Shown: positions 54,681-63,283 of the stretch, in pieces
How positions within the stretch are numbered: position 1 is the first letter of the stretch
How the letters are laid out: every line of letters begins with the position of its first letter
NCBI RefSeq assembly: GCF_019039255.1
Contig: NZ_CP077062.1
Coordinates: 310,001-374,000, forward strand
Source of the DNA: Nocardioides panacis
GTDB taxonomy: Bacteria > Actinomycetota > Actinomycetes > Propionibacteriales > Nocardioidaceae
Length of the DNA: 64,000 nt
Direction: 5' to 3'
Notes under the pieces: model-generated
The model's database searches: none
What the model was told of the DNA's origin: nothing
Seen by the model: the letters and a program-made list of their open reading frames with translations, nothing else
Position numbers and translations under genes: made by a program

Positions 54681-54959
54681 TCAGCGACGCATGCTGACCG
54701 GTGAGCTCGGTGAGCTCGGTGAGCTCGGTGAGCTCGGTGAGCTCGGTGAGCTCGGTGAGCTCGGCGAGCCACCGCCACAGTCCCGGTCATGTGGGCCGAT
54801 GTGTGGGTTCCAGTCGTCTGGGACATGGGCGGCGCCACCGTTCACGCAAACGAACTGCGTCCAGACGGCAAACACCTCGCCTCGAGCGTTCCTGCCGGTG
54901 TGCACGCGCTCGATCAGTGGTCCGATGCAGGTTGGGCATGGGTCACTGATGACTGACAT
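54681..54959 (-). CDS. Small Cys-containing protein with a Ser-Pro repeat tail
   Basis: 92 residues from the ATG at 54959, preceded by GGGGAGG. MSVISDPCPTCIGPLIERVH has a CPxC pair, and further Cys follow (FVCVNGG, DRDCGGG), suggesting a small zinc-ribbon-like fold. The C-terminal quarter is a Ser-Ser-Pro repeat encoded by the 9-bp tandem repeat at 54700-54771. Function unknown. Confidence 0.6.
   Translation of the reverse strand: MSVISDPCPTCIGPLIERVHTGRNARGEVFAVWTQFVCVNGGAAHVPDDWNPHIGPHDRDCGGGSPSSPSSPSSPSSPSSPSSPSSPVSMRR
54700..54771. repeat. 9-bp tandem repeat, seven perfect units plus one variant
   Basis: GGTGAGCTC repeated seven times (54700-54762), then GGCGAGCCA. On the minus strand it encodes Ser-Ser-Pro units of the small protein at 54681-54959; nine bases keep the frame, so copy-number change would only lengthen or shorten the tail. 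Confidence 0.95.
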
Positions 54960-55012
54960 GACTCGCCTCCCCGTTTCCCTCACCCCAAGCGCTGCCAAGC
55001 GCCAGGTCGCGG

Positions 55013-55040
55013 GGCCCGGGCGGTTGATCGCGCCCGGGCC
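55013..55040. other. Perfect 10-bp stem-loop in the 54960-55298 spacer
   Basis: GGCCCGGGCG (55013-55022) and CGCCCGGGCC (55031-55040). It lies between the leftward small gene and the rightward one, upstream of both, so it is not an obvious terminator. The rest of 54960-55298 shows nothing that I recognise. Confidence 0.4.
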
Positions 55041-55298
55041 GGGCTGATCTTCGTCGGCCGCGCTTCAAGAATCCGCCGGGATGAATGCCTTGTCCAGAGC
55101 GCGATGCCCGCAGCTTCCCTATCCGGGCGGTTGACAACTGCTCACGCAGATCTTGGACGGTTCGTCCGCCGCAGATGAGGCGCCCCCGCACCGGTCGGCG
55201 GAAACTGTGCCTATCGGTCGCGCGTGGCCCTTTTGTGATCGGGCTCGCCCACGCAGCTCAGCCTGGCGGCCTAGACAAAGGAATGGGGGTGAAGGCGC

Positions 55299-55472
55299 GT
55301 GCTACTCACCATCGGTCCAACATCGGTCTACCTCATCTTGGCCGTGCTCTTCCTGGTCATCCTTGGAGGCGGCACCTACTTGGCTTACCGGATGAATCGA
55401 GGACGGGCATCCGACCGGACAAACGGCACGGGAATGGCGGGCCCCGGAGGTAGCGGTGGCGAAACGCGGTAG
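55299..55472 (+). CDS. Small single-pass membrane protein
   Basis: 57 residues from GTG at 55299: an N-terminal membrane segment (SVYLILAVLFLVILGGGTYL) followed by a basic then Gly-rich cytoplasmic-type tail (AYRMNRGRASDRTNGTGMAG). GAAGG precedes the start by 4 bases. Composition and the clean membrane segment support a real gene; no family recognised. Confidence 0.5.
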   Translation: MLLTIGPTSVYLILAVLFLVILGGGTYLAYRMNRGRASDRTNGTGMAGPGGSGGETR

Positions 55473-55520
55473 CCATTGAACGCCCGCACATCGGGCATGT
55501 CAGATCTTCACCATCAGCGG

Positions 55521-55560
55521 CAGCTCCGGGCGAGCGTAGCCGCCCTCAACGCGGCAGATG
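55521..55560. repeat. Dispersed 34-bp repeat copy
   Basis: CAGCTCCGGGCGAGCGTAGC then CGCCCTCAACGCGGCAGATG, a close match to 43111-43144 and 57644-57685. No insertion sequence is directly attached to this copy. Confidence 0.7.
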
Positions 55561-55587
55561 CGCGGACGTTGCAAGGGGCCGGTCGGA

Positions 55588-56007
55588 TCAGTCTGGAGGC
55601 GGATGTGACTCGTCCAGCACCTTCCCGGTTCGGTCCGTGACGACCCAGTGACCGAAGCCCTCGGGGTGCTGTCGTGCCAGTTCGCGCAGGCGCGCGAGTG
55701 CGGGGTCGCCGGTCAGGGTCGGGGTTGCCGAGGGGACGAGTTCGTACTGGGCGTAGACCAGAAACCGTTCGTGGTGGCTCACCCCGAGGACTGCCTTCCG
55801 AACCTCCCGGGCCGCAGAGTCGAAGTCGCCCCACGGGACCGTCACTAGCTCGTCCCACTGGCCGGGCGTCATCAAGATCTCAACGGCCTTGGCCGAACCC
55901 TCCGGGTTCGGCACTGTGACCTCGATACGGCCGGGCTCGACTTCGGCCGCCACGGCCCAGCCGTTCAGGAACTTCAAGAGCCGTTCCCAGAGACGCTCGT
56001 AGCTCAT
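55588..56007 (-). CDS. Hypothetical protein
   Basis: 139 residues from the ATG at 56007: MSYERLWERLLKFLNGWAVA, EVTVPNPEGSAKAVEILMTP, GQWDELVTVPWGDFDSAARE, with a C-terminal HPEGFGHWVVTDRTGKVLDE. A soluble alpha/beta protein; I do not recognise the family. Its upstream region is cut by IS110 copy 2 about 60 bases before the start. Confidence 0.65.
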   Translation of the reverse strand: MSYERLWERLLKFLNGWAVAAEVEPGRIEVTVPNPEGSAKAVEILMTPGQWDELVTVPWGDFDSAAREVRKAVLGVSHHERFLVYAQYELVPSATPTLTGDPALARLRELARQHPEGFGHWVVTDRTGKVLDESHPPPD

Positions 56008-56066
56008 GCGCCAAGCATGCGGCACGCGTCCGCACGCCGGCAGTTCGGCGCAAGTGAACCTCCGCG

Positions 56067-57649
56067 CGGATCGCGGCTACTTGTTGACTTCTCTCACGGC
56101 AGCGGCCGGGCCAGGCTGTTGTCGAAGGTGCTCGGCGGGACGCTCTCATGGCAGCGGCTGCCCACCGTGTTGGTGTGGCTCACATCTGGCATGCGGTCCC
56201 GTCGGGTGCCGTGGTGAGGCGTGGCTCGAGAGGGGATTGCCCGGCTCAAAGTAGCTCTGCCCGGCCTCGCTGATAACCGGCTCGAGCGAGGAGGTAGTAC
56301 GGATGAGTCGAGTGATCGTGGGTGTGGACCCGCACAAGAAGTCGGTGACGATCGAGGTGATCGACGAACAGGGGACGGTGCTGGCCACGGGCCGGTTTGC
56401 CACCACTAGCACCGGCTACCAGCTGATGACCAAGTTCGTGCGTGGACAGTGGCGGAGCCGTCGGTGGGCGGTCGAGGGGGGCCAACGGGATGGGGCGGCC
56501 GCTGGCCGCGCGGCTGCTCGCCCAGGGCGAGACTGTTCTCGATGTGCCGGCGAAGCTGGCAGCCCGGGTGCGGGTCTTCGACACCGGCAACGCCCGCAAG
56601 ACCGATGCCACCGACGCGCACGCGGTCGCGATGGTGGCACTGCGGACAGCCGGACTGAACGAGCTGTCCTCCGACGAGGAGCTGGTTGCGTTGCGGCTGC
56701 TCACCGATCGCCGTGACGAGCTCGCGCACCTGCGAGTGCAGACCGTCAACCGGTTGCAGCGGCTGCTCACTGAGCTCATCCCCGGTGGCGCCAAGCGGGA
56801 CCTTTCCGCGTTGCAGGCGAAGCGACTGCTCGCCAAGGTGAGGCCGAGATCGCTGACAGGTAAGACGATGCGGCGGATGGCTGTCGAAGAGATCGCCGAC
56901 CTGGTCGCGGTCGATGCGAAGCTCACGTCGATCACCAAGGAGCTCCGGACAGCGGTCCAAGACCGCGGATCGCACCTGATGGACCTGTTCGGGATCGGCC
57001 CGGCCGGCGCAGCCCGGGTCCTGTCCGACGTCGGCGACGTGGCCCGGTTCCCCGACCGCAACCACTTCGCCTCCTGGACTGGCACCGCACCCCTGGACGC
57101 CTCGAGCGGTGACCAGATCCGACACCGCCTGTCCCGGGCTGGGAACCGACGGCTCAACCACGTGCTGCACGTCGCCGCGATCGTGCAGATCCGCCACGAC
57201 ACCGAGGGCCGCGCCTACTACCGACGAAAGCTGGCCGAGGCCAAGACCCCGATGGAGGCCCTGCGCTGCCTCAAGCGGCGGCTCTCCGACGCCGTCTATC
57301 GACAACTCGTCGCCGACGCCGACAGCAGCCAGGTGCCGGAAGCTGAGACAGAACAGGCGGGCCCGGGAGGGCACTCGGGGGCGTCTTCACAATCCAGCGC
57401 GGCCGATCTGTCCACCCCGGTCATCGGCTCTTCGGATCAGCCACTTCCCGGACCCGCAACCCCGACGCTACCCGTCACCAAGACCGCTGCGAAGACCCAC
57501 CAGGCTCCGGCTCCGCGCTCCAGGCAACGGCGCGCAGGAGCCGTCAAGATGGAGCGCCCCACCGGACGAACGACCTTGACGGCGACAAGCGACGTCGCAA
57601 ACTCAGGAAGGCCAAAGCCGCGGCCTTGACACAGAGGGGAACCAGATCC
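56067..57649 (+). mobile_element. IS110-family insertion sequence, copy 2
   Basis: Repeats 41498-43080 at a constant offset of 14,569 bases, same orientation. The shared block begins at CGGATCGCGGCTACTTG; the preceding bases TCCGC are also shared and may belong to the target. The right end abuts a 34-bp repeat unit (57644-57685), as in copy 1. A second candidate guide-RNA segment is at 56067-56302. Direct copies in the same orientation could recombine and delete the 14.6 kb between them. Confidence 0.85.
56303..57629 (+). CDS. IS110-family recombinase, copy 2; one-base frameshift
   Basis: Identical in every reading frame to the gene at 41734-43060, including the surplus G in the run at 56476-56481. 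The restored product is about 441 residues with the DEDD RuvC-like and Tnp20 domains. If the extra G is real in both copies, the recombinase is inactive or needs ribosomal slippage; if it is a systematic base-calling error, both copies are probably active. Confidence 0.87.
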
Positions 57650-57685
57650 GGGCGAGCGTAGCCGCCCTCGACGCGGCAGATCCGG
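57644..57685. repeat. Dispersed 34-bp repeat copy at the right end of IS110 copy 2
   Basis: AGATCCGGGCGAGCGTAGCC then GCCCTCGACGCGGCAGATCC; begins within the last bases of the IS110 copy. Confidence 0.7.
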
Positions 57686-57731
57686 TTGCCGCAGCGCACG
57701 CTGTCCGCGGCGGATCGAGTTCGTTCTCGGC

Positions 57732-58673
57732 CTAGCGGAGCGTGTTCAGCTCGTCGAGGGTGCGATGGCCACGCTTGACCACCCCTGGAACGACATCGTG
57801 GCTCCCGTGGCGGATGGGGATCTCGAGCATGTGGAGGATCTGTGCTGCTGCGAGCACCGCCGTCCCCTCCCAGTCGACCAGGTCGAGGATTCTGGTCCAC
57901 AGCCTCCTTCGGACACCGTCCAGCAGCGGATCCTGGAACGTGTACCAGGCGAGGGTGGTGAGATCGATCGCTCGCGTGCCGCTGCCGGCGTTCCCGACGT
58001 CCACGACCGCCACCACCGCTCCGTCACGGACCAGGACATTGCTGGGGGTTGAGAGATCGGCATGGACCATGTCAGGTGCCCCTCGTGGTGGTGAGACGTC
58101 GGCACACACGAGCCGCAGGCGCTCGACCAAGGTCGACACGTCAGAGGAATACCCCGTGAGCCTGGCCACGGACTGGCGGAGAAGCGCCTGCTCGGGTGTC
58201 TCGTCGAAATCCGGCCCGGCGACAGCCGATTTCTGACCGGTGGCGACCCTCCAGGCGTACGACCAGTGGTCGTAGGGCTCGGAGGCTTGGCCAGCCTGGA
58301 GTTCAACGATCTCCATCAGCTGCTCAACGAGGGACGGGGTCAGCTCTGGTGCGGGAGTCGCGTCAACGAAGTCCATCAGATGCCACACATGAGTGGCTGT
58401 GGCCCCCACGCTGAGCCAGGCCGGGGTGGGATAGCCGCGCCTACGCATGTGCTCGACCACTCTCTGGGCTCGCAACGCCTCGTCCAGGTGGTTGGGGTGT
58501 GCCCGGGGCACTGCTTTGAGAACTGCATGTGCCCTTCCGGCCAACTGGACGCGCACGGCACCCCCATTGACGCCTCCGTGTAGGCGACCGAGAAGGGTGA
58601 CGCCTGCTCCGACCACGCTGGCCACGTCGTCCAGGACCTCGGCCGGCAGATCCACAAACCGAGCCTCCGTCAT
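57732..58673 (-). CDS. Aminoglycoside phosphotransferase (APH)-family protein
   Basis: 313 residues with a kinase-like fold. The catalytic loop is MVHADLSTPSNVLVRDG (HxD...N; Ala replaces the usual Gly) and the metal Asp is in VAVVDVGNAGSG. An N-terminal nucleotide-binding lobe (GGVNGGAVRVQLAGRAHAVL) has the Lys in VLKAV. APH-fold enzymes phosphorylate aminoglycosides, choline, sugars or other small molecules; nothing here indicates the substrate, and a resistance role should not be assumed. Confidence 0.8.
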   Translation of the reverse strand: MTEARFVDLPAEVLDDVASVVGAGVTLLGRLHGGVNGGAVRVQLAGRAHAVLKAVPRAHPNHLDEALRAQRVVEHMRRRGYPTPAWLSVGATATHVWHLMDFVDATPAPELTPSLVEQLMEIVELQAGQASEPYDHWSYAWRVATGQKSAVAGPDFDETPEQALLRQSVARLTGYSSDVSTLVERLRLVCADVSPPRGAPDMVHADLSTPSNVLVRDGAVVAVVDVGNAGSGTRAIDLTTLAWYTFQDPLLDGVRRRLWTRILDLVDWEGTAVLAAAQILHMLEIPIRHGSHDVVPGVVKRGHRTLDELNTLR

Positions 58674-58779
58674 GGCCGCATCGTGTCACGACCGCTCGTC
58701 GGCAGAGCCGGTGAACGGTGGGCGCCGACAGGCGGCGTAAAGCCCGAGGACAGCGGTTGTGTATCCAGACGCGACCCGG

Positions 58780-59952
58780 CTACACGTCGGTGCTCGCCGT
58801 GTCCTTGAGCTTCACCGTCTCGTAGAGCGCCACTCCAACGAGCACGATCAGCACGAGGGACCAGGCGGCCAGCGCCGTGGCAAACACTCCACTCAGGGTG
58901 ATCACGAGTATCACCACGGCGGCGACCAGGCGCTGACGCCACTGCGCGTGCAAGACGCTGGCCTTGAAGAACACGCTGCCGACCAAGAAGAGCGCGGGCC
59001 CGGCGGCCAGCGGGAGCATCTCGTCGATGTGCAGTCTCTCGCCAGGGTGGGCGATCACCAGCTCAGCGGCCACGGCGCTGACGATGATCCCGGCGACTAT
59101 GGGCACGTGCAAGTAGCTGAGCAGCTCACCGAGCCGCCCGCGTTCCGCATCGCGCGCCTGGAGCTCCCGGGCGACACCCTCCGCGTGATAGTCGAAGTAG
59201 AGCCACCAGAACGCCACGGAGACGCCGAACGACACGACGACCGCCGCAATGCGCATTGCGTCCATCTCCAGCTCGCTCGCGCTCACCCCGGCGGCGACGA
59301 TCGTCTCACCCAGCGCGAGGATCACGAACAGCTGGAGGCGCTCGGAGAAGTGGCTGGGCACCAGGTCCCAGTCGGCCGGCACCGAGCGCCCGAGGCGGGG
59401 AGCCCAGTGGCCGGCCAGCGGCCCTGCGTAGTCCAGGACCAGCGCCACGATCCAGACAGCGATGCGTGCCTCGCCCTCCACCAGTGCCCCGGCGAGCCAA
59501 ATCATGCTGACCCAGGCGCTCCACACGAAGATGCGCACCAGTGGCGCGTGAAGAGGATCGCTCCGCTGGGTGGCCAGCACCATGAACCCGTTGCGGATCA
59601 ACTGGAGGCCGACGTAGCCGGCCACGAACAGGCCGGCGCGGTCGTCGAACGCGTCGGGGATGGCGATGGCCCCGCAGAGGCTGGCGAGCATGCCAACGAG
59701 CAGGATGGCCCGGACGGCCCGCGTCTCGGGGTCGAACCAGTTGGTCATCCAGGTCGTGTAGATCCACGCCCACCAGGCTGCTAGCAGCAGGACCAGCGTC
59801 TGGGTAGCGCCTGCCACGGTCAGGTCGTCGACCAGCGCAGAGGAGAGCTGGGTGACGGCCAGGACGAAGACCAGGTCGAAGAACAGTTCTGCGTAGCTCG
59901 CGCCGACGGGCGAGTCTTCCTCGGCGGGATGTCGGCGCAGCGGTGAGGGCAT
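58780..59952 (-). CDS. Low-temperature-requirement A (LtrA) family membrane protein
   Basis: 390 residues with about 11 hydrophobic segments. The family hallmarks are YAELFFDLVFVLAVTQLS near the N-terminus, HFSERLQLFVILALGETIVA in the centre, and FWWLYFDYHAEG. ATG at 59952 places the first motif about 20 residues in, as usual. The biochemical function of LtrA proteins is not established. Confidence 0.9.
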   Translation of the reverse strand: MPSPLRRHPAEEDSPVGASYAELFFDLVFVLAVTQLSSALVDDLTVAGATQTLVLLLAAWWAWIYTTWMTNWFDPETRAVRAILLVGMLASLCGAIAIPDAFDDRAGLFVAGYVGLQLIRNGFMVLATQRSDPLHAPLVRIFVWSAWVSMIWLAGALVEGEARIAVWIVALVLDYAGPLAGHWAPRLGRSVPADWDLVPSHFSERLQLFVILALGETIVAAGVSASELEMDAMRIAAVVVSFGVSVAFWWLYFDYHAEGVARELQARDAERGRLGELLSYLHVPIVAGIIVSAVAAELVIAHPGERLHIDEMLPLAAGPALFLVGSVFFKASVLHAQWRQRLVAAVVILVITLSGVFATALAAWSLVLIVLVGVALYETVKLKDTASTDV

Positions 59953-60449
59953 CCGCCTAGCATCTCTCGTTGTTAGCGGCCAAACCACTAGCGAACATGC
60001 GCCAGCGGCGGACCGCTGTCACGCGATGAGTTCGCTCGCTCCCTCTTCAGAGACGGTTTCCCTGACGGGTCGGCTGACTAGCCGCGCTTCGAGGAGCTCG
60101 TTCCGTCTACCTGTCCGAGGTGGGTGCCGATCGCGGCCGCCTCCGGACGCACAGGGAGCACGACGGGAGGGTCGCTGCGTGCGGTGTCGTCCCTGATCGA
60201 TCGTGTCGAGGAGAGGGTCGACCTCCATGCGCCCAGGCGGCCGACGCCGTCACCGCGGTGGTGGACCCCGCGCGATCAGCGGGACGGTCCAGGAGCGTGC
60301 CATCGCAGCCGGCTTCGACGACATCCTCACGAGCGGCGGTGTGTGACGTCACCAACGTTGGAAAGCCGTCCCGCGGCCCTAGGCTTGGCACGAGGGCCTC
60401 GTCGCTTGCTGCGACGGGGCCAGTTCGTCGAGCCCGGGAGGTGGAGGCA
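59953..60449. other. 497-bp spacer, nothing recognised
   Basis: Open frames here have no recognisable domains and no ribosome-binding sites. It contains the upstream region of the leftward ltrA-like gene. Confidence 0.35.
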
Positions 60450-60608
60450 ATGACCTGCCTCGTGTGCAAGTCCGACACTGTGGAGGGCCACTGTCCCAGG
60501 ACCAGGCCGGCGTGCGACTGGTACCAATGCATCAGCTGCGCCACGGTCATCGACGTCGCCCGGCGGATCCTCTGGCTGCCGTCCCACCGGGTGGTCCCGT
60601 ACGGCTGA
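60450..60608 (+). CDS. Small zinc-ribbon-like protein
   Basis: 52 residues: MTCLVCKSDTVEGHCPRTRP then ACDWYQCISCATVIDVARRI. The CxxC pairs (CLVC, CISC) suggest a zinc ribbon. ATG at 60450 follows GGGAGGTGGAGG. Family not recognised. Confidence 0.55.
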   Translation: MTCLVCKSDTVEGHCPRTRPACDWYQCISCATVIDVARRILWLPSHRVVPYG

Positions 60609-60704
60609 GGCCGAAGGACACGACCCCCCCGGAACACGGGATGTCCCGGCGTTCCCGCCGATCTAGCGTGGTACGTCGGTGGATCTCTCGTGGGAGGAAC
60701 GATC

Positions 60705-61175
60705 ATGAGCACTTCGGGCCCGGACGCCCAGGCTTCCCGCCAGGCCGGGAGCGGCCAAGGCCCGGGCGGCGTCGATGCCCAGGTCTTGCTCCATGACCTC
60801 GCGAACAGCATGGCTCTCCTGCCGCAGGAGGCGATGCCCGAGGGTGAGGAGCCGCCCGAGGGCGCGATCGCGCTGCCGGTGATCGAGCAGGACGGCACGC
60901 AGTACGTCCCCGTGTTCACGTCTGAGGAGGCGCTTCGGGCGGCGGGGGCAGACCCCGCGACCGCCCTCCAGCTGCCCATCGCGCAGCTGGCAGCGACCTG
61001 GCCGGGCGAGAACCTGTGGCTCGCCGTCAACCCCGCTACCCCGGAGGGTCTGACCCTTCCGCCCGAGGTGGTCCGGGCACTGCCGGGCTTCGTGCACTTG
61101 CCGGGCGAGGCGGAGGCCGCGGCCGAGCAGGGCGAGGCGCGACGGGCGGGCGCGGAAGGCGCCCCGTCGGGCTAG
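60705..61175 (+). CDS. SseB N-terminal domain protein
   Basis: 156 residues. AIALPVIEQDGTQYVPVFTS and EEALRAAGADPATALQLPIA resemble the SseB N-terminal domain common in actinobacterial proteins of unknown role, and the segment to HLPGEAEAAAEQGEA completes it. ATG at 60705 follows GGGAGGAACG. Soluble; no other domain. Confidence 0.72.
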   Translation: MSTSGPDAQASRQAGSGQGPGGVDAQVLLHDLANSMALLPQEAMPEGEEPPEGAIALPVIEQDGTQYVPVFTSEEALRAAGADPATALQLPIAQLAATWPGENLWLAVNPATPEGLTLPPEVVRALPGFVHLPGEAEAAAEQGEARRAGAEGAPSG

Positions 61176-61294
61176 CCGGGCGACGGCACCCGGTCGGCGA
61201 GTCGCGAGCACGGCGACTGCCGGCGCTCGCCGCGACCCGGGTACCCGCCGGATGCGTCCGGCCCAGCCGCTGACACCAACTGGAGGGTGCTGCC

Positions 61295-62286
61295 ATGCGC
61301 GTCCCGCTGTCCGTCCTCGACCTTGCCCCTATCGCGCGCGGGGGGAACCGCCAGCAGCAGCATCGCGGCCAGCGTTGCCCTCGCCCAGCGCGCGGAGGAG
61401 CACGGCTTCCTCCGGGTCTGGTACGCCGAGCACCACAACATGCAGCACATCGCCTCGTCCGCGACCAGTGTGCTGATCGCGCACATCGGCGCGCAGACGT
61501 CGTCCATCCGGCTCGGCGCTGGAGGGGTCATGCTGCCCAACCACTCGCCGCTGGTCATCGCCGAGCAGTTCGGCACGCTCGAGGCGATGTACCCGGGCCG
61601 GATCGACCTGGGGCTGGGCCGGGCACCCGGCTCGGACCAGAACACGATGTACGCGCTGCGCCGCGAGCCCCAGTCGGCAGACACGTTTCCGCAGGACGTC
61701 CTGGAGCTGCAGGCCTACCTGGCAGGTGAGTCCCGGGTGACCGGCGTCGACGCGGTTCCCGGCAAGGGCTCGCAGGTCCCCCTCTACATCCTCGGCTCAT
61801 CTCTCTTCGGCGCTCAGCTCGCCGCGGCGCTGGGTCTGCCCTACGCCTTCGCCAGCCACTTCGCGCCGCCGGCCCTGGAGGCCGCCGTCGCCACCTACCG
61901 CGGCGAGTTCAAGCCCTCCGAGCAGCTGGGCCGCGCCGTACGTCATCGCCGGGGTCAACGTCATCGCGGCCGACACAGTGCCCCAGGCGCAGGAGCATCT
62001 GGAATCTGTGCGACGGACGATGGCCCTCGGCCTGTACGGGCGCGGCCAGAACTTCACCGACGAGGAAGCCGACCTCCTGCTGCGGCGGGGAGCCGGTCAG
62101 CACATCGACCAGATGCTCACCTATGCCGCCGTCGGAACCGCGCGCGAGGTCGCCGACTACCTCGAGGCATTCCGCATCAAGGCCGACGCAGACGAGTTGA
62201 TCACCGCCCACCAGGCGCCCACCCAGGAGGGCCGGCTGCGTTCGGTCACGTTGACCGCCGAGGCAATGGGCTCCGACAGCGTATGA
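61295..62286 (+). CDS. Luciferase-like flavin-dependent oxidoreductase (LLM family); two one-base frameshifts
   Basis: About 329 residues. [20 protein letters not shown] is restored by removing one G from 61340-61345; the body [50 protein letters not shown] is typical of the MsnO8/LuxA-like single-subunit group. A second break in the GGG at 61929-61931 must lose one G to join FKPSEQL to [16 protein letters not shown]. It ends at 62286. The family uses FMN (or F420 in related groups); substrate unknown. Confidence 0.83.
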
Positions 62287-62287
62287 C

Positions 62288-62314
62288 GCGGACGCGGACG
62301 CGGACGCGGACGTG
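62288..62314. repeat. Short GCGGAC tandem repeat
   Basis: ACGCGGACGCGGACGCGGAC with one further partial unit, directly after the LLM gene. The rest of 62287-62656 has no gene that I can support. Confidence 0.75.
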
Positions 62315-62656
62315 GTCGCTGCCGCAGGACCGCGGGACGTGAGGGCCTACAACGGCGTCGACTGGTGAAGGGGGCTGGTGGGGGGGAACCGTGCGACCGC
62401 CGAGATCCATGTTCGCTCACGCAGCGGACGGGGGATTCCTCCGGCGATCTCCGCGAGCTCGGCGACGGCCTTCGCGAAGCAGGTACTGGAGCCGGCCTGC
62501 TGATGGTCTCCTCCACGAGCGTGCCCCAAGTCGTGGGCGCCGGTACGCAGCATGGCTGGTCCACGACGCGACGACACCGACGACCGGCCGCCTCGTCACC
62601 TGCCGGCGGAATGCGGAGGGTTGCCTAGGCCGGGTGGCCGGGGTACGACAGAGAGC

Positions 62657-62851
62657 ATGACTACCGACCCGGGATTGCCAGAGGCCGACCCGGCCGACGT
62701 CGCTGAGCAGCAAGAGGACGTGGAGCCTCCCACGGACGACGAAGAGCTGGGTGTCGAGCCGGACGAGCCTCCATTGGAGGCCAACGAGGCAGACGTCGCA
62801 GAACAGCGGATGGAGGTGCCTGGCATCGAAGGTGGGACGGACGAGGACTGA
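62657..62851 (+). CDS. Small acidic protein with DVAEQ repeats
   Basis: 64 residues: MTTDPGLPEADPADVAEQQE and LEANEADVAEQRMEVPGIEG; more than a quarter Asp/Glu and no hydrophobic core, so probably disordered. DVAEQ occurs twice. The ATG has GAGAG close upstream. Small acidic proteins of this kind are frequent in Actinomycetota; role unknown. Confidence 0.6.
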   Translation: MTTDPGLPEADPADVAEQQEDVEPPTDDEELGVEPDEPPLEANEADVAEQRMEVPGIEGGTDED

Positions 62852-63094
62852 ACCTCGCCCGGCAAGGGCCCTTTTGCCCACGGCGGCCCTTGGCCGACAT
62901 CTGCCTGGGCGGCTGGTGCTGGTCGGCCCGCGCCAGCCCGCCGCGGGTGAGCGAGCCGGCAACCAATCGTGCCTTGGACCAGCAACTCTCGGACCACCTC
63001 GACGAGTTCAACCAGGCAGCGACATCGGGAGTTGCCCCAGCCCGCTAACTGACGGTGCAAGTCCGCGACAGCACGGGCGAACTCGTCGGAGGGA

Positions 63095-63116
63095 CCGCGC
63101 GGATCGTGGCTACTTG
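63095..63116. repeat. Solo copy of the IS110 left end within the 62852-63283 spacer
   Basis: CCGCGCGGATCGTGGCTACT-TG matches the left boundary of IS110 copy 2 (56062-56083) at 21 of 22 bases, but nothing of the element follows. It is either a target-site relative or the residue of a lost copy. In the same spacer a minus frame near 62950-63110 (SDEFARAVADLHRQLAGWGN) looks like a coding scrap that I cannot identify. Confidence 0.45.
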
Positions 63117-63283
63117 AGGACGTTCGACCTGCGCACTCGCATCCGCCGGTCCCCGCGCCGCCCGGCACGCCGTACCGCATTCACTTCGATGACCAGTCCT
63201 GGGTCAGCGAATTTCAGGGGTTCTCGGCTCCACGGGAACGACCATGGTGTCACTGCCTGGGGCCGCTGCATGCGCGAGATGGG

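Noticed and set aside
55085-55453. 122-codon plus-strand frame
   Set aside because: Composition is unlike coding DNA of this genome and it overlaps the better-supported small membrane protein at 55299 in another frame.
57732-58673. Calling the APH-fold gene an antibiotic-resistance gene
   Set aside because: The fold is shared by many kinases; the catalytic loop is atypical (HAD instead of HGD) and there is no resistance context.
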